Under the pieces are notes generated by a model that had not been told where the DNA came from, did no database searches, and worked only from the letters and a program-made list of their open reading frames with translations. A DNA stretch of 64,000 nt, taken from NCBI GenBank assembly GCA_036365145.1, contig JAEOAD010000031.1, positions 6,544,001-6,608,000 of the forward strand. The letters run 5' to 3'. Of this stretch, positions 1-11,560 are shown piece after piece. Positions within the stretch are counted from its first letter, which is position 1, and the number at the start of each line of letters is the position of its first letter. The position numbers and the translations under genes are program-made. Origin of the DNA: Orientallactaga sibirica (Eukaryota; Chordata; Mammalia; Rodentia; Dipodidae).

Positions 1-269
1 GTCTCATGGACATCAACTGAATGTTATATTTCATTATCTTTATGTGCACAAATTGATTTGGCTCTTTTTTTAGATCTGTTTGGTCTCTATAGAGGTCTAT
101 GTGGACGTGGAAAAACTGAAGAATGGCTATTCTGCATCTTTTCTGAGCTTCATGAACAGCGATGTCACATCAGGAGCTTGACCTCAGCTGTGATGGGAGT
201 GTTCACAACCTGGAGATCAACAAATACTACAAATCAAGGCTTAGTTTATTTTTTTAATTAAAAAAATTT

Positions 270-408
270 TTTTTTGGTAGGGTCTCACTCTAATCCAGGC
301 TGACCTGGAATTCACTATGTGGTCTCAGGGTGTCCTTGAACTTACGGTGATCCTCCTACCTCTGCCTCCTGACTGCTGAGATTAAAGGCTTGCACCACCG
401 AGCCTGGC
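270..408 (-). mobile_element. B1 SINE
   Basis: This is an antisense copy of the 7SL-derived B1 family. It opens with a T-run, then the GGTAGGGTCTCACTC block, the CCAGGCTGACCTGGAATTCA block and an end reading ATTAAAGGCTTGCACCACC. Minus-strand B1 copies elsewhere in the window were called from these same blocks. Confidence 0.9.
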
Positions 409-420
409 TTTAGTTTATTT

Positions 421-611
421 TTAAAATATTTTATTTTTATTTATTTATTGAGAGGGAGAGAAGGGGCACATCAGGGCCTCTAGCCACTGCAAACAAACTC
501 CAGACACATGTGTCACCATGTGTATCTGGCTTATGTGGGTTCTGGGAATCAAACCTGGGTCCTTAGGCTTTGCAAGCAAGTGCCTTAACCTCCAAGCCAT
601 CTCTCCAGCCC
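421..611 (-). mobile_element. B2-like tRNA-derived SINE, short type
   Basis: Read on the minus strand, the element starts GGGCTGGAGAGATGGCTT with a tRNA-like A box and a B box near GGTTTGATTCC, and ends in a CT-rich and TAAA-rich tail. The octamer AGTTTATT at 412-419 recurs at 614-621, as expected of a target-site duplication. This is the reference copy for other short-type B2-like calls. Confidence 0.9.
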
Positions 612-1234
612 ATAGTTTATTGTTTTATTGATTGGCTAGACTTGAGTGATGAGAAAAGGTTAATCATTGAAGCTAAATTTAAAATTGTGCTGTGCTTGTA
701 GCCATGACTTTATGAATATCAATATATACATATTTACATGAAATATTCTTCAAGTGCTTGAAAATTCTTCTCTGATTCAGCAAAGGAGTATCTTAGGTTA
801 TTGACTAATGAATAATAAAGTTCAAACATGTCTTTATTGTTTCATTTCCTCTTCCTCTTAGCATAAAAGTGTCAAGTGTTAACCAGTAGTCATATTAGAA
901 TGATGAAGTTATAGCCATGGATTACCACATATACAAAAGTATGGCAAAAATCAACAAAAATATTTGCCAAGTCAATTTCCCATAAGAATTTACTGCATAT
1001 CTTATTATTATTTGTAAATGGTATGTTTCACTTCTCTTATATTTGTAAGCTTTATGTGTGTATAGGCACATATTTTTCCCCTTGTCATGGGGTGCACCTG
1101 AAGACTTATCCCCCTACCCATCCAGCTGGAGCAGCCATCAAAGTGCAAGTTCAAGGTCTCCAGTGTCCTGCAAAATTCTCAGAATACTAGTTGGCTTTGC
1201 TCCTTTTCCATTTTTTAAAATTTTATTTTATTTT
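612..1234. other. AT-rich non-repetitive stretch
   Basis: No SINE, credible coding frame or RNA gene was seen here. A 67-codon frame at 1058-1261 runs into T-rich repeat sequence and has no recognisable domain. Confidence 0.6.
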
Positions 1235-1519
1235 ATTATTATTTTTTTGGTTGTTGTTTAAGGTAGGGTCTCACTCTAGCCCAGGCTGACCTGGAATTCA
1301 CTCTGTATTCTCAGGTGGGCTGTGAATTCACAGTGATCCTCCTACTTCTGCCTCCCTAGTGCCCCCCCCTTTTTTCTCGAGGTAGGGTCTCACTCTAGCC
1401 TGAGTTCTAGGCTGACCTGGAATTCACCGTAATCTCAGGCTAGCCTCAAACTCAGAAGAATCCTCCTACTGAGGCATCCCAAGTGTTGCAATTAAAGGCA
1501 TGCACCACCATGTCCAGCT
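1235..1519 (-). mobile_element. Two adjacent B1 fragments
   Basis: A B1 copy truncated near 1365 abuts a second, diverged B1 at about 1366-1519. The GGTAGGGTCTCACTCTAGCC block appears twice in the same orientation, so this is two insertions or a partial duplication. Confidence 0.75.
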
Positions 1520-1589
1520 GCCCATGGTTTTGAGGTCTGGATAACTCACTTTTGTGTCAGGTCAGTTATACATCTAAAAAGATATATGT

Positions 1590-1766
1590 AGCAGGGGTGG
1601 GAGTGGCTCATGCCTTTAATCCCAGAATTTGAGAGGCAGAGGTAGGAGGATTGCCATGAGTGTGAGGTAACACTGAGACTACATTGTGAATTCCAGGATA
1701 GCTTGGGCTAGAGTGAGATCCTACCTTGAAGAACCAAAGGTTAAAAAAAAATTAAAAATAAAAATA
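1590..1766 (+). mobile_element. B1 SINE
   Basis: A sense copy with TGCCTTTAATCCCAG and GCTAGAGTGAGATCCTACC blocks and an A-rich tail. The next SINE starts directly at the end of this tail. Confidence 0.85.
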
Positions 1767-1975
1767 AGGACTGGAGAGATGGCTTAGTGGTTAAGGCACT
1801 TGCCTGCAAAGCCAAAGGACCCAGGTTTCATTCCCCAGGACCCATGTAAGACAGATACACAAGATGGTGCATGTGTCTGGAGTTCGTTTGCAGTGGCTGG
1901 AGGCCCTGGCACGCCCATTCTCTTTCTATTTACTCTTCCCTGCCCTCTCTCTCATAAGTAAATAAAAGTTAAACA
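1767..1975 (+). mobile_element. B2-like SINE, short type
   Basis: Sense copy with the GGCTTAGTGGTTAAGG A-box region and an AAATAAAAG tail. It is the first of three closely spaced sense copies. Confidence 0.88.
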
Positions 1976-1978
1976 TCA

Positions 1979-2250
1979 GGGCTGGAGAGATGGCTTAGCG
2001 GTTAAGGCGCCTGCCTCCTAAGCCTAAGAACACTGGTTCCAATCTCCAGGTCCCACGTTTAGCCAGATGCAAAGTGACACAAGGGCGCAATGCCGCACTT
2101 GACCACAAGGGGGCACACGCATCTGGATTTCATTCGCAGCAGCTGAGAGGCTGCTGGCGCGCCCATCTCTGTCTTCCTCTCCCTCTCTCTCTCCGTCTCT
2201 GTCTCTCTCCAAAAAAATAAAAAATAAAAATAAATAAAAAAATTAAACAT
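1979..2250 (+). mobile_element. B2-like SINE, long type with CTCF-like core
   Basis: This copy is longer in its middle than the short type. The extra segment carries CCACAAGGGGGCAC at 2103-2116, one base off the CTCF core consensus CCASYAGRKGGCRS. The tail is a CT-rich run followed by A-rich sequence. Confidence 0.85.
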
Positions 2251-2326
2251 CAGTAAACCTTTAAAAAAAGAAAAAAATCTGAACAGAAATCAAGGAAACA
2301 GAAAAACAATAAAAAATATTTTTAAA

Positions 2327-2600
2327 GGGCTGGAGAGATGGCTTAGTGGTTAAGGTGTTTGCCTGTGAAGCCAAAGGACCTAGGTTTGATTCCCTAGGAC
2401 CCACATAAGTGAGATACACAAGGTGGTGCATGTGTCTGGAGTTTGTTTACAGTGGCTAAAGGCCCTGGCTCACCCATTCTCTCTCTTTCTCTCCCTCTAT
2501 CAATCTATCATCTATTTATCTGCCTATTTACCTACCACTTTCCCTCTCCCTGTGCCTCAAATAAATAAAAAAAATATTTTAAAAATTTTAAAAACAAACA
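2327..2600 (+). mobile_element. B2-like SINE, short type
   Basis: Sense copy with a (CTAT)-rich 3' part and an A-rich tail running to about 2600. Confidence 0.85.
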
Positions 2601-2639
2601 AAAAAAGATACTTGTTTAATACTTTGAATAAACATTTTA

Positions 2640-3015
2640 GGAGCTGGGAAGATGGCTCAGTGGGTAAGAGAACTTTCCCCTTAAGCATGAGGGCCTGAGA
2701 CTGCCCAAGTTTGATTCCCCAGCACTTATTAAAAAGTTGAGCATGCTGGGTGTGGTGGCGCATACCTTTAATTCCAGCACTAATTCCAGAGAATAGCATG
2801 CCAGGGCCTCTTAGAACTGCAAACCAACTCCAAACACATGCATTACTTTGTGCTTGTAACTTTACATGGATACTAGGGAATTAAACCTGGGCCAGCAGGC
2901 CAGCAGGAGGAAGAGGTAGGAGGATTACTGTGAGTTCCAGGCCAGCCTAGGACTACAGAGTGAATTTCAGGTCAGCCTGGGCTAGAGTGAGACCTTGAAA
3001 AAAAAAAAAAAAAGT
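2640..3015. mobile_element. Nested SINE cluster
   Basis: A 5' B2-like fragment (2640-2735, +) is followed by a sense B1 beginning near 2746. An antisense B2-like fragment (about 2785-2895) interrupts the B1, whose second half resumes near 2897 and ends in a poly-A at about 3015. Confidence 0.7.
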
Positions 3016-3109
3016 TGAGCTTGAGCATGCGCTCTTGTAACCTCATTTTGTGGGGGCAGGATAAAGACTGAGAATAGCAGCTTTGAGTTAAGGGAGAGGC
3101 TCTTTTCCT

Positions 3110-3301
3110 TTTTTTTAAAAAATTATTTATTTGAGAGAGAGAGAGAGAGAAAGAGGCATATATAGAGAGAATGGGTGTGCCAAGGGCTTCAGCTGCCGCA
3201 AATGAACTCCAGATACATGTGCCACCTTGTGCATCTGGCTTACGTGGGTGCCTTTGGCTACACAGGCAAGTGGCTTAATCACTAAGCCATCTCTCCAGCC
3301 C
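3110..3301 (-). mobile_element. B2-like SINE, short type
   Basis: Antisense copy ending CATCTCTCCAGCCCC. It is followed at once by a (CTC/CTT)n tract. Confidence 0.88.
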
Positions 3302-3358
3302 CTTCTTTCCTCCTCCTCCTCTTCCTCCTCCTCCTCCTCCTTCTTCTTCTTCTTCTTT
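3302..3358. repeat. (CTC)n/(CTT)n microsatellite
   Basis: Pure pyrimidine trinucleotide tract changing from CTC to CTT repeats, then merging into the T-run of the next B1. Confidence 0.9.
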
Positions 3359-3512
3359 TTTTTTTTTTTTTGTTTGTTTGTTTTTCGAGGTAGGTTTTCA
3401 CTCTAGCCCAGACTGACCTGGAATTCACTATGTAGTCTCAGGGTGGCCTTGAGCTCACAGCGATCCTCCTACCTCTGCCTGGGATTAAAAGTGTGCACCA
3501 CCACACCTGGCC
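3359..3512 (-). mobile_element. B1 SINE
   Basis: Antisense copy with a small internal deletion: the text jumps from CTCTGCCT to GGGATTAAAAG. Confidence 0.88.
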
Positions 3513-3819
3513 CCTCCTTTCCTTCTTAAAGAAATACACAAATGAGCAATAGAGGAGAGCACCTGAAGTTCTCCTTTGACCTCCACGAATATATATGGGG
3601 TATATGTATTTGTACACACATGTGATTAGTCCCTCCACACACATCACATGCCACACCACACATTACACATACTCAAAAAAAGAAAAAAATACCTTATTGC
3701 ATGTGTATGTGGGTGTAGTGTGCATGTTCAAGTGTGTGGGCACGTGTGTGTACAGGTGCACATGCACATGTGTGTGCATGCATGTGGAAGCCATAGGTTG
3801 TCTTCCTCAGTCATTCTCC

Positions 3820-4188
3820 ATCTTTTTAAAAACGTTTAAAAATATTTTTATTTATTTGTTTATTTGAAACAGAGATAGAAAGAGAATAGTATGCCAGGGC
3901 CTCTTGGAACTGCAAGCCATGTCCAAACACATACATTAACTTTGTGCTTGTAACTTTACATGGATACTAGGGAATCAAACCTGGGCCAGTAGGCTTAAGC
4001 AAGTGCCTTTAAAAAATTTTTTTAGGGCTGGAGAGATGGCTTAGTGGTTAAGGTACTTGCCTGTGAAGTCTAAGGACCCAGGCTCGGCTCCCCAGGACCC
4101 AGGTAAGACAGATGTACAAGGTGACGCATGTGCACAAGATGGTGCATGCGTTGAGTTCGATTACAGTGGCTGGAGGCCCTAGTGTGCC

Positions 4189-4226
<38 letters not shown>

Positions 4227-4445
4227 AGTAAAGTAAGTTAACCTTTTTTTCAGTTTTTTTTTTTTTTTTCAGGTAGGTTCTTACTGTAGCCTAGGCTGAC
4301 CTGGAACTCATTCTGTAGCCCAGACTGTCTTCGAACTCACAGTGATTCTCCTACCTCAGCCTCCTCAGTGCTGGGATTAAAGATATGCCCCACCACACCT
4401 GGCAGCTAGTGCCTTTCACCACGGAGCCATCTCCTCTGCCCTCCA
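3820..4445. mobile_element. Three-level SINE nest
   Basis: An outer antisense B2-like element occupies about 3820-4020 and resumes at about 4405-4445 (GCCATCTCCTCTGCC). Inside it sit a sense B2-like SINE (about 4025-4243, with a (TC)n run at 4193-4222) and an antisense B1 (about 4250-4404). Confidence 0.75.
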
Positions 4446-4655
4446 TCTCATTTTTTGAGACAAGGTCTCTCAGTTATCCTGGAGCTTCCAACTAGCTAGC
4501 CAACAAGCCTGTGGGATCCTCCTGTCCCTGCCTCCCAGCCCTGGGATCACAGATGTGTCACCACACATGGCTTTTGTGTGGGTAATTCAAACTCAAGTCC
4601 TCACGTGCTTCCATGGCAAGAACTTTACTGACTGAGCCACCTCCCTCGCCCACTT
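4446..4655 (-). mobile_element. Old B4-like composite SINE
   Basis: A diverged B1-like half (GAGACAAGGTCTCTC to CACCACACATGGC) is followed by an ID/tRNA-like half ending ACTGACTGAGCCACCTCC. This order is that of rodent B4 elements read on the minus strand. Exact subfamily not determined. Confidence 0.6.
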
Positions 4656-5166
4656 TGTCTAATACTTTATACAGCATGTAGTTTCATATTCGGAGGCTCA
4701 TGCACATCTATGTTTTCCATAGACTCCTAGATACAAGGGGCCTGACTAAACTTTAGGGGCCAGGATTCATTTATTAATTATACCTGTTCTCAAGAATGCA
4801 GACTCACCCTCACCGTGCCAGTACGTGCAGCAGGTGAGTGGACAATACCTGTTGTTCCACTTGCTGTCTTCTTATGAGACATGTTTGGATTAAGGGAGTG
4901 AAGTTTGGGTGGTTCCATTGTTCCGAGCATCTTTTGTTATGTTTTCATTTTGTGAGTGTTACCAGCAGCCTGGGCTTGGGTATGAATAACAATCATAATA
5001 AAACTATTATCATGATGATAATGACAACATCTTCTAATGCTGATTGGGTTGAGCAAAACAGCCATCCACAAAAGAGATCCATTCATTTGGTCAACATCAT
5101 TGGTTAACCACTAAACAGCTGGATCTGACTTAGTCTGCTCCACCACCATAATAAAACACCACAGAC
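4656..5166. other. Unique stretch, no gene seen
   Basis: No recognisable SINE or credible coding exon was seen. The 89-codon frame at 4838-5107 shows no domain and is probably chance. Confidence 0.5.
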
Positions 5167-5727
5167 AGCCGGGCGTGGTGGTGAATACCTTTAATCCCAG
5201 GGTCAGGTGTATGTGTTATAGTATCTTGAACAAATTAAGAAATCAAGTGAGGGGTATAGGGTTATGGAGGACTCTTATTTTGGAAGCCTTACTGTGCATT
5301 AGATGGAACATATAATACCCTCATTTCACATTGAATGTAAATGTTGCATAAAGTAATTTGAAATTATTTGAGGGCATTTTTTTTTCTTCTTACTTAAAAA
5401 CATACATTAGAGCCAGGCGTGGTTGCGCACGCCTTTAATCCCAGCACTCAGGAGGCAGAGGTAGGAGGATCGCCATGAGTTCAAGGCCACTCTGAGACTA
5501 CATAGTTAATTCCAGGTCAGCCTGGGCCAGAGTGAGACCCTACCTCGAAAAACCGGAAAAAAAAAAAAAAAAACATACTTTAGCCAGGTGTGGTGGCACA
5601 CGTCTTTAATCCCAGCGCTTGGGAGGCAGAGGTAGGAGGATCACTAAGAGTTCAAGGTCACCCTGAGACTACATAGTAAATTCCAGGTCAGCCTGGTGAG
5701 ACCCTACCTCAAAAAACAACAACAAAA
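5167..5727 (+). mobile_element. Run of three sense B1 elements
   Basis: A 5' fragment (5167-5204) is followed by two near-full-length sense copies, 5411-5571 and 5582-5727, the second starting about ten bases after the first's poly-A. Nothing else is visible between 5205 and 5410. Confidence 0.85.
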
Positions 5728-5734
5728 AAATCCT

Positions 5735-5990
5735 TAAATTTTTTTTTAAAAAATATTTATTTGCCAGCAGAGAGAGGGAAGGAGGGAGAGGGAGAAAAAG
5801 AGAGAAAGAGAGAAACAGAAATACACACAGAGAGAATGGGTGCATCAGGGCCTCTCACCCCTGCAAATAAACTCCAGATGCATGTGCCACTTTGTGCGTC
5901 TGGCTCTATGTGGGTACTGGGTAATTGAAGTCAGGCTGTCAGGCTTTGCAAGTAAGTACGTTAACTGCTGAGCCATCTCTCCAGCCTCCA
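5735..5990 (-). mobile_element. B2-like SINE
   Basis: Antisense copy with an expanded purine (GA/GAAA) segment corresponding to the CT-rich region of the sense strand. Confidence 0.85.
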
Positions 5991-6130
5991 TACTTTTAAA
6001 TTTTGTCAAGACATTTTTACACATAGGAAAAGAGACAAAGAATAATCTAATGAATCCTTATAGGGGCGGGGCTGGGGAGACACTCAGCGGGTAAGCACTT
6101 GCACAAACCTGAAGACCTAAGTCTGGATTC

Positions 6131-6476
6131 CCACCACACCTCCCAAAACTCAGGGACTTCAAACGATGACTGCGTTATTTGTTCATCACAGGTGGGCTTG
6201 TGATTTGGGCTGTGCTCAGTTGTTGGGTTCTTTTGGATCCATCTGTGTGGCTGCAGTCAACCTGTGGTGTGACTGGGGCTGGATGATCTATCACGACCTC
6301 ACTCCCAGGCCTGGAAGTTGGTGTGGCCTGAGCTGCTTCTCTCAGCTCAAGTCTTTCCAGGGGTCAAGTCCAATGCACGTGGGGCCTTTAGTTTTGCTAA
6401 TGTGTCCCTGGCCCAAGCAAATCACATGGGCAAGCCCATCCAGAGTCCTTATGGGGAGTGATATGGATGTGGAAGT
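6131..6476. repeat. Duplicated repeat segment, copy A
   Basis: The segment starts at CCACCACACCTCCCAAAACT and recurs at 9300-9839 with only scattered mismatches. Its text resembles an old mammalian interspersed repeat whose family I cannot name. Its 3' end is cut by the SINE at 6477. Relative to the other copy it holds eight extra bases (ACATGGGC) near 6430. Confidence 0.8.
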
Positions 6477-6661
6477 TCATGAGGGAAAGAGAAAGAGGCA
6501 GATAGAGAGAATGGGCGCACCAAAGCCTTCCAGCCACTGCAAATGAACTCCAGACACATGATCCACCTTGTGCATCTGGCTTATGTGGGTACTGGGGACT
6601 AGAACCTGGGTTCTTAGGCTTCAAAGGCAAGCACCTTAATCATTCAGCCATCACTCTAGCC
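6477..6661 (-). mobile_element. B2-like SINE, short type
   Basis: Antisense copy abutting the duplicated segment. It begins where copy A stops matching copy B. A short tRNA-like fragment at 6063-6130 lies on the other side of copy A. Confidence 0.85.
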
Positions 6662-7493
6662 CCTAAGTATTCTTATCCATATTTTACTAGATGGGAAACT
6701 GGCCCCCAAAGGCTCAGCTACTCTGTCCAGGTCACAGCAGTCAAAGTGGCAGAATCCTTATGAATCCAAAGGCTGCTGGGCATTTCCTGACTGCCCACCA
6801 TGGCCATGCCCCCACCATCCTCCCCACTCCCCTTCTGCCCTCTTCTCTTTGACCTGTGTCTGCCCAGGGCAGGTGGGAGTCACAGGCTGCTTTCTAGATG
6901 CGATAGTCTCAGCTGGCTGCCTCTGGCCCGCAGATCTCACCTTATCTTGGAGCCATCAGAACCTCTCTTGCCAACAGGGCCCCGGCTCAAGGTCACCTCA
7001 AGGGGGTTCCTTTCCTACTATACAGGCCCCTTGCTGTCTGTTAGGGTGGAAGGTGAGTTGTATGTGTGTGTGCGAGGGCAGGGGGGGTTGCTTAAAGAGC
7101 CAGGCTCTTGCTGGGGGCTCTCAACTTTCCACTACAGCAAGCAGAACCAGAGCATAGCCTGGAGGTAAGAAGGACAAAGGGTGTGAGCCCAAAAGATCTG
7201 GACTTCCCTCTAGGCTCTGGGCTGCACCCCATAACTTTGGAGTAGTCACTTCCTCTTTCTGGGCCTCAGTTCCCCCATCTGGAAGGGATGTGGCAGGAGT
7301 ACTCACTGAGATCCTTCTAGAAGTGGGTGACTTTGTCTAGTACAGCAGCAGAGTGTTAGATGTGTGACAAGTGAGCATGTGTATATAAATTGCAGGTATT
7401 ATATACAAAATGTAATTACAAGCATAGTATTTATATACTATATGTTATGTTATCATATTTTACATAATTATGTAACTATATGTTATATATGAA
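6662..7493. other. Mostly unique stretch with MIR-like relics
   Basis: Text near 6685-6740 (GGGAAACTGGCCCC) resembles an antisense MIR core, and 7240-7285 (GGGCCTCAGTTCCCCCATCT) a sense MIR core. Overlapping frames of 102-122 codons at 6800-7168 look like chance in GC-rich sequence. No exon was recognised. Confidence 0.45.
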
Positions 7494-8080
7494 TTTGGGG
7501 GGATATTTTCAAGGTAAGGTGTCACTCTAGCCCACTGACCTGGCACTCACGCTGTAGCCCCAGATTAACCTTGAAATCACAATGATCCTCCTACCTCAGC
7601 CTGTGCTGGGACTAAAGGCATGTGCCACCACATGTGGTTTTTCTATGCCATTTCTTGTTTTAACTAGAAATACTAGCCACAGCTGGTGGCACAGGCCTGT
7701 AATCCCAGCTGCTCAGGAGGCTAAGACTGGAGGTTCTCAAATTCAAGGTCTACCTGGGCTGCAGAGTAAGCTCTAGTCTAGTCTGGGCAATTTAGTAGGA
7801 CTCTGTCTCAAAAACAAAGAAATAAACTGGGCATGATAGCTCACTCCTTTAATCCCAGTACTCTGGAGGCTAAGGTAGGAAGACCACTGTGAGTTCAAGG
7901 CTACTCTGGGCTACAGAGTGAGTCCAGGTCAGCCTAGGCTAGAGTGAGACCCTACCTCAAATGGCAAAAACAACAATCAGCACGAAAAAGGGCTGTGGCT
8001 GTAGGTTAATGATGGAACACTTACCCAGCATGCAGGAAACTCTAGGTTCAATCCTTGTGCTGAAAAATAAAAAAAGAAAT
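7494..8080. mobile_element. Diverged B1 elements and an ID-like piece
   Basis: An antisense B1 lies at about 7494-7637, then two diverged sense B1 elements at 7680-7820 and 7826-7975. A tRNA-like ID fragment follows at about 7985-8080, with GGTTCAATCCTTGTGCTG and an A-rich tail. Confidence 0.65.
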
Positions 8081-8939
8081 ACTAGTAAACTCATCCCCTG
8101 CTATCCTTTAGGAAGGAGCCCCCCACTGACTACTCAGCCAGGAGGGCGAGAGACCAAGAGGACCCACCTTCTATGTAAGAAAGGAGGAGCAGGGATGAAG
8201 GGGAAACCCCACATTTTCCATTTGGGTGGTGCACTCCAATCAGATGGAGCTTTGCAAGTGAGGTGCCTGCATCCTCTAGACCAATTAAATCAGAGTTTCT
8301 GGGCGTGTACCTGGATGGTGGTAGGTTAGAGAAACACCCCACATGAGTCTGTCGTGCACTGAGGGTCATGGACACATTGAGAGCCATGCTTCCCAAGTCT
8401 GTAATGCCTCCAAGCCCTCTGAAGGGCTGGGCCCTGCCTGCAGACTTTCCCACTTAGTAGCACTGGGACGGGTCCTATGTGCTTCCCACAGCTGCTTTAA
8501 GGCATCACCACTAACTGTGGTACAATACAAATTTGTGCTAACCTTAGATTCTGGAGGGGTGACGTTCATGTGCCTCACATCACTGAGTGGGACGGTGCTC
8601 TTTCTGGAGGCTCTACAGCAGAACCTTATATGTTGCCCACCATTCGGAGTGTCCATCTGATTGGGTCAACTCATCACTGTGTACTGGACAGCATAGACTG
8701 GCCTAGGCTGGATGAGATGTCCTATTCTTAATCCCCACACCTGGTGAGCATCTTGTCAGAGAACAGGGTGGGAGAGCAGAAACGTACAGGCTTTAGTCAG
8801 ATCCAGGTTAGCTCATTCATTCATGGATTCAAAGTAATAGCTATGAATTCCAAGTGCTGGCTCTAAGGTCTCAATGAGACCTCTCTCCAGCCTAATAGAG
8901 AAATTAAGCCAGTATGTCCCTTCTCTATTGCTTCTCACA
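8081..8939. other. Unique stretch, no gene seen
   Basis: Frames of 96-107 codons overlap on both strands around 8130-8660, without an initiation context or domain that I recognise. No SINE was seen. Confidence 0.5.
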
Positions 8940-9299
8940 AACGTCCTGTTGCAGTCAGGTTCGCAATCCTGGCAGAAATCACCTAACCAAGAGCAGCTTG
9001 TTGGGATAAAAAAGTGGGGAGGAAGGGGTTATTTGGGCTTACAGACTCCTGAGGAAGCTCCATGATGCCAGGGGAAAGTGATGGCATGAGCAGAGGGTGG
9101 ACATCACTTCCTGGGCAACATCAGATGAACAGCAGCAACAGGAAAGTGTGCCAAACACTGGCAAGAGGAAGCTGGCTATAATACCCATAAGCCCGCCCCC
9201 AACCATCTACTGTCTCCAGGAGGCTTTAATTCCAAATAGCCATCATTTGGACACCTAGCATTCAGCACACCAAAGCTTATGGTGGACACCTGAATCAAA
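8940..9299. mobile_element. Old LTR-like repeat
   Basis: Text such as GGTTATTTGGGCTTACAGAC and TCAAACCACCACA at its end resembles common rodent LTR-type repeats. It is continuous with copy B of the duplicated segment. Family assignment is uncertain. Confidence 0.45.
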
Positions 9300-9839
9300 C
9301 CACCACACCTCCCAAAACTCAGGGACTTCAAACGATGACTGCGTTATTTGCTCATCACAGGTGGGCTTGTGATTTGGGCTGTGCTCAGTTGTTGGGTTCT
9401 TTTGGATCCATCTATGTGGCTGCAGTCAACCTGTGGTGTGACTGGGGCTGGATGATCTATCACGACCTCACTCCCAGGCCTGGAAGTTGGTGTGGCCTGA
9501 GCTGCTTCTCTCAGCGCAAGTCTTTCTAGGGGTCAAATCCAATGCACGTGGGGCTTTTAGGTTTTTTTTTGTTTGTTTTGTTTTGTTTTTTTGTTTTTGT
9601 TTTTTTTTGGTTTTTCGAGGTAGGGTCTCACTCTGGCCCAGGCTGACCTGGAATTAACTATGTAGTCTTAGGGTGGCCTTGAACTCACGGCGATCCTCCT
9701 ACCTCTACCTCCTGAGTGCTGGGATTAAAGGCGTGCGCCACCACGCCCGGCCGGGCTTTTAGTTTTGCTAATGTGTCCCTGGCCCAAGCAAATCAAGCCC
9801 ATCCAGAGTCCTTATGGGGAGTGATATGGATGTGGAAGT
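9300..9839. repeat. Duplicated repeat segment, copy B, split by B1
   Basis: Second copy of the 6131-6476 segment. It is interrupted by an antisense B1 at 9561-9752 that copy A lacks. GGGCTTTTAG flanks the B1 at 9551-9560 and 9753-9762, as a target-site duplication. Confidence 0.85.
9561..9752 (-). mobile_element. B1 SINE with clear target duplication
   Basis: A young-looking antisense B1 with a long T/G-rich tail, inserted after the duplication that created copies A and B. The ten-base flank GGGCTTTTAG is perfect on both sides. Confidence 0.92.
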
Positions 9840-10794
9840 CCACGCTCAGTCAGGGACATCGGACAACGATCTGTTGAGACTACCCAGCCCTACTTCCTCT
9901 GCCCCTCAAAACATTCCACTTCTCCTTTGGAGGATCCCTCACTGTGTGGGAGGATGTCCCATCTTCCCACATGAAAACAAAGAGTCTAGAGGCTCTTGGA
10001 CTCAGCACAGGGATGTAAGGGAGGAGGACCTGACCCAGGCCACATTCCGGACATTTCTGCCATAATCTGGCTTTCAGGCCGGGAAAGACAGTTCCCTTTT
10101 CCACTCGCCCCATATTCCATTTACCACCGTTTTGGTTCAGTGGGTGTTGCCAGTGAGAAGCACTTGGAACTGGAGCTGTGCTAGGCTTAGCAGGGCACTT
10201 GGCCTCAGATAGGTGGGGACAGGACAAATGGGACCTCTGTTTATGCATACACAGTTCCTGTGGTGGGGACAGAAGCTAGCTATGGAACAGTGGGTTTGGG
10301 GGAGTGGGGCCCGTGGGGCTGTTCCATTCTCTGGCCCCTTGCCAAGTGTGGAGGGTGATAAGGAGTTCTAAGTTCTCTTAAGTCATATGGCTACAAAGCA
10401 GCTTTCCTGGAAGGTAGGTGGGTGGCAGCTAGCTGTCATGCTAGGTTGACTATATGTCCCATTTGCCCAAGGCAGTCCTGTGTGTACCTGCTATCGTGGT
10501 GTAATTATTAATAGCACTCTTTCTCCATCCAGTTTGGATGGTGCAGGTAGTGGGTTGTCCTCGCTGAGGCCCACGTTCACCCCAGAGTACAAGAAGGAGA
10601 CTGAAAGAGCTGGCCCAGGAGCTCATCTCATTCTGGAGGGCTGGGGCATGCGCCATTTCTCTGCCCTTTCTCTTTGGTGACAGTAGCTTTATATGTGACT
10701 TGAGGAGTCAGGTCAGACAGCCCATCCTAGTTGGGGAATGAATGAATGCGAGATGTCAACCCTGACACACACATAGGGTGTTGAAGATATCGAT
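9840..10794. other. Unique stretch, no gene seen
   Basis: The 122-codon minus frame at 9880-10248 and others overlap without a domain or splice context. No SINE was recognised. Confidence 0.5.
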
Positions 10795-11560
10795 CCTTTG
10801 TATGTGTTGGTGTGTGTGGTGTGGGTGCATGTGTATATGTACGTTCATATGTGTGTGACTGGGTGCCCATGCCTGTTGTGTGCACATGCATGTGGAGGCC
10901 AGAGGACAACTTTTGAGTGTGAACCTCAGGTACACCATCCATCTTTCTGTGTCTTTTTAAATATTTATTTTTTCGGGTTTTTTTTTTTTTTTTTTTTTTT
11001 TGAGGTAGGGTCTCACTCTGGTCCAGGCTGACCTGGAATTAGCTATGTAGTCTCAGGGTGGCCTTGAACTCATGGCGATCCTCCTTCCTCTGCCTCCCGA
11101 GTGCGGGGATTAAAGGCGTGCGCCACCACACCCGGCTTTCGTTATTTATTAGATACAGAGAGAGGGGAAGAGAGAATGGGTGTGCCAGGGACTCTAGCCC
11201 CTGCAAACTAATTCCACACACATGCAACACCATGTACATCTGGCTTCTGTGGGTCCTAGAGAATAGAACCTGGGTCCTTAGGCTTCGCAAGCAAATGCCT
11301 TAACCACTAAGCTATCTCTCCAGCCCCACCATCCATCTCTTTTTGAGACAAGGTCTCTCATTAGTATGGAGCTCACTATTGAGGCTAGACTGGCTGGTCA
11401 GCAAGCTCCAGGGGTTCTCCCTTCTTCTGTGCCTCCCCAGTGCTGTGATTACAGGCACACACAGCCATGCTTGGCATTTTACATAAGCACTGATTGAACA
11501 CAGGTCCTTGTGGTTGAATGGCAAGCACTTAACTGATTCAGCTCCCTCCCCACTATGGCA
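10795..11560. mobile_element. Old rodent repeat split by nested SINEs
   Basis: A GT-rich repeat with GTGGAGGCCAGAGGACAAC runs to about 10955. An antisense B2-like SINE (about 10955-11326) follows, itself split by an antisense B1 (about 10975-11137). The old B4-type sequence (GAGACAAGGTCTCTCATTAG) continues to about 11560. Related sequence occurs at 16318-16530 and 34715-35140. Confidence 0.65.

Noticed and set aside
6800..7168. Overlapping 102- and 122-codon frames
   Set aside because: No domain, no splice sites that fit, and the frames run over MIR-like text; typical of GC-rich chance frames.
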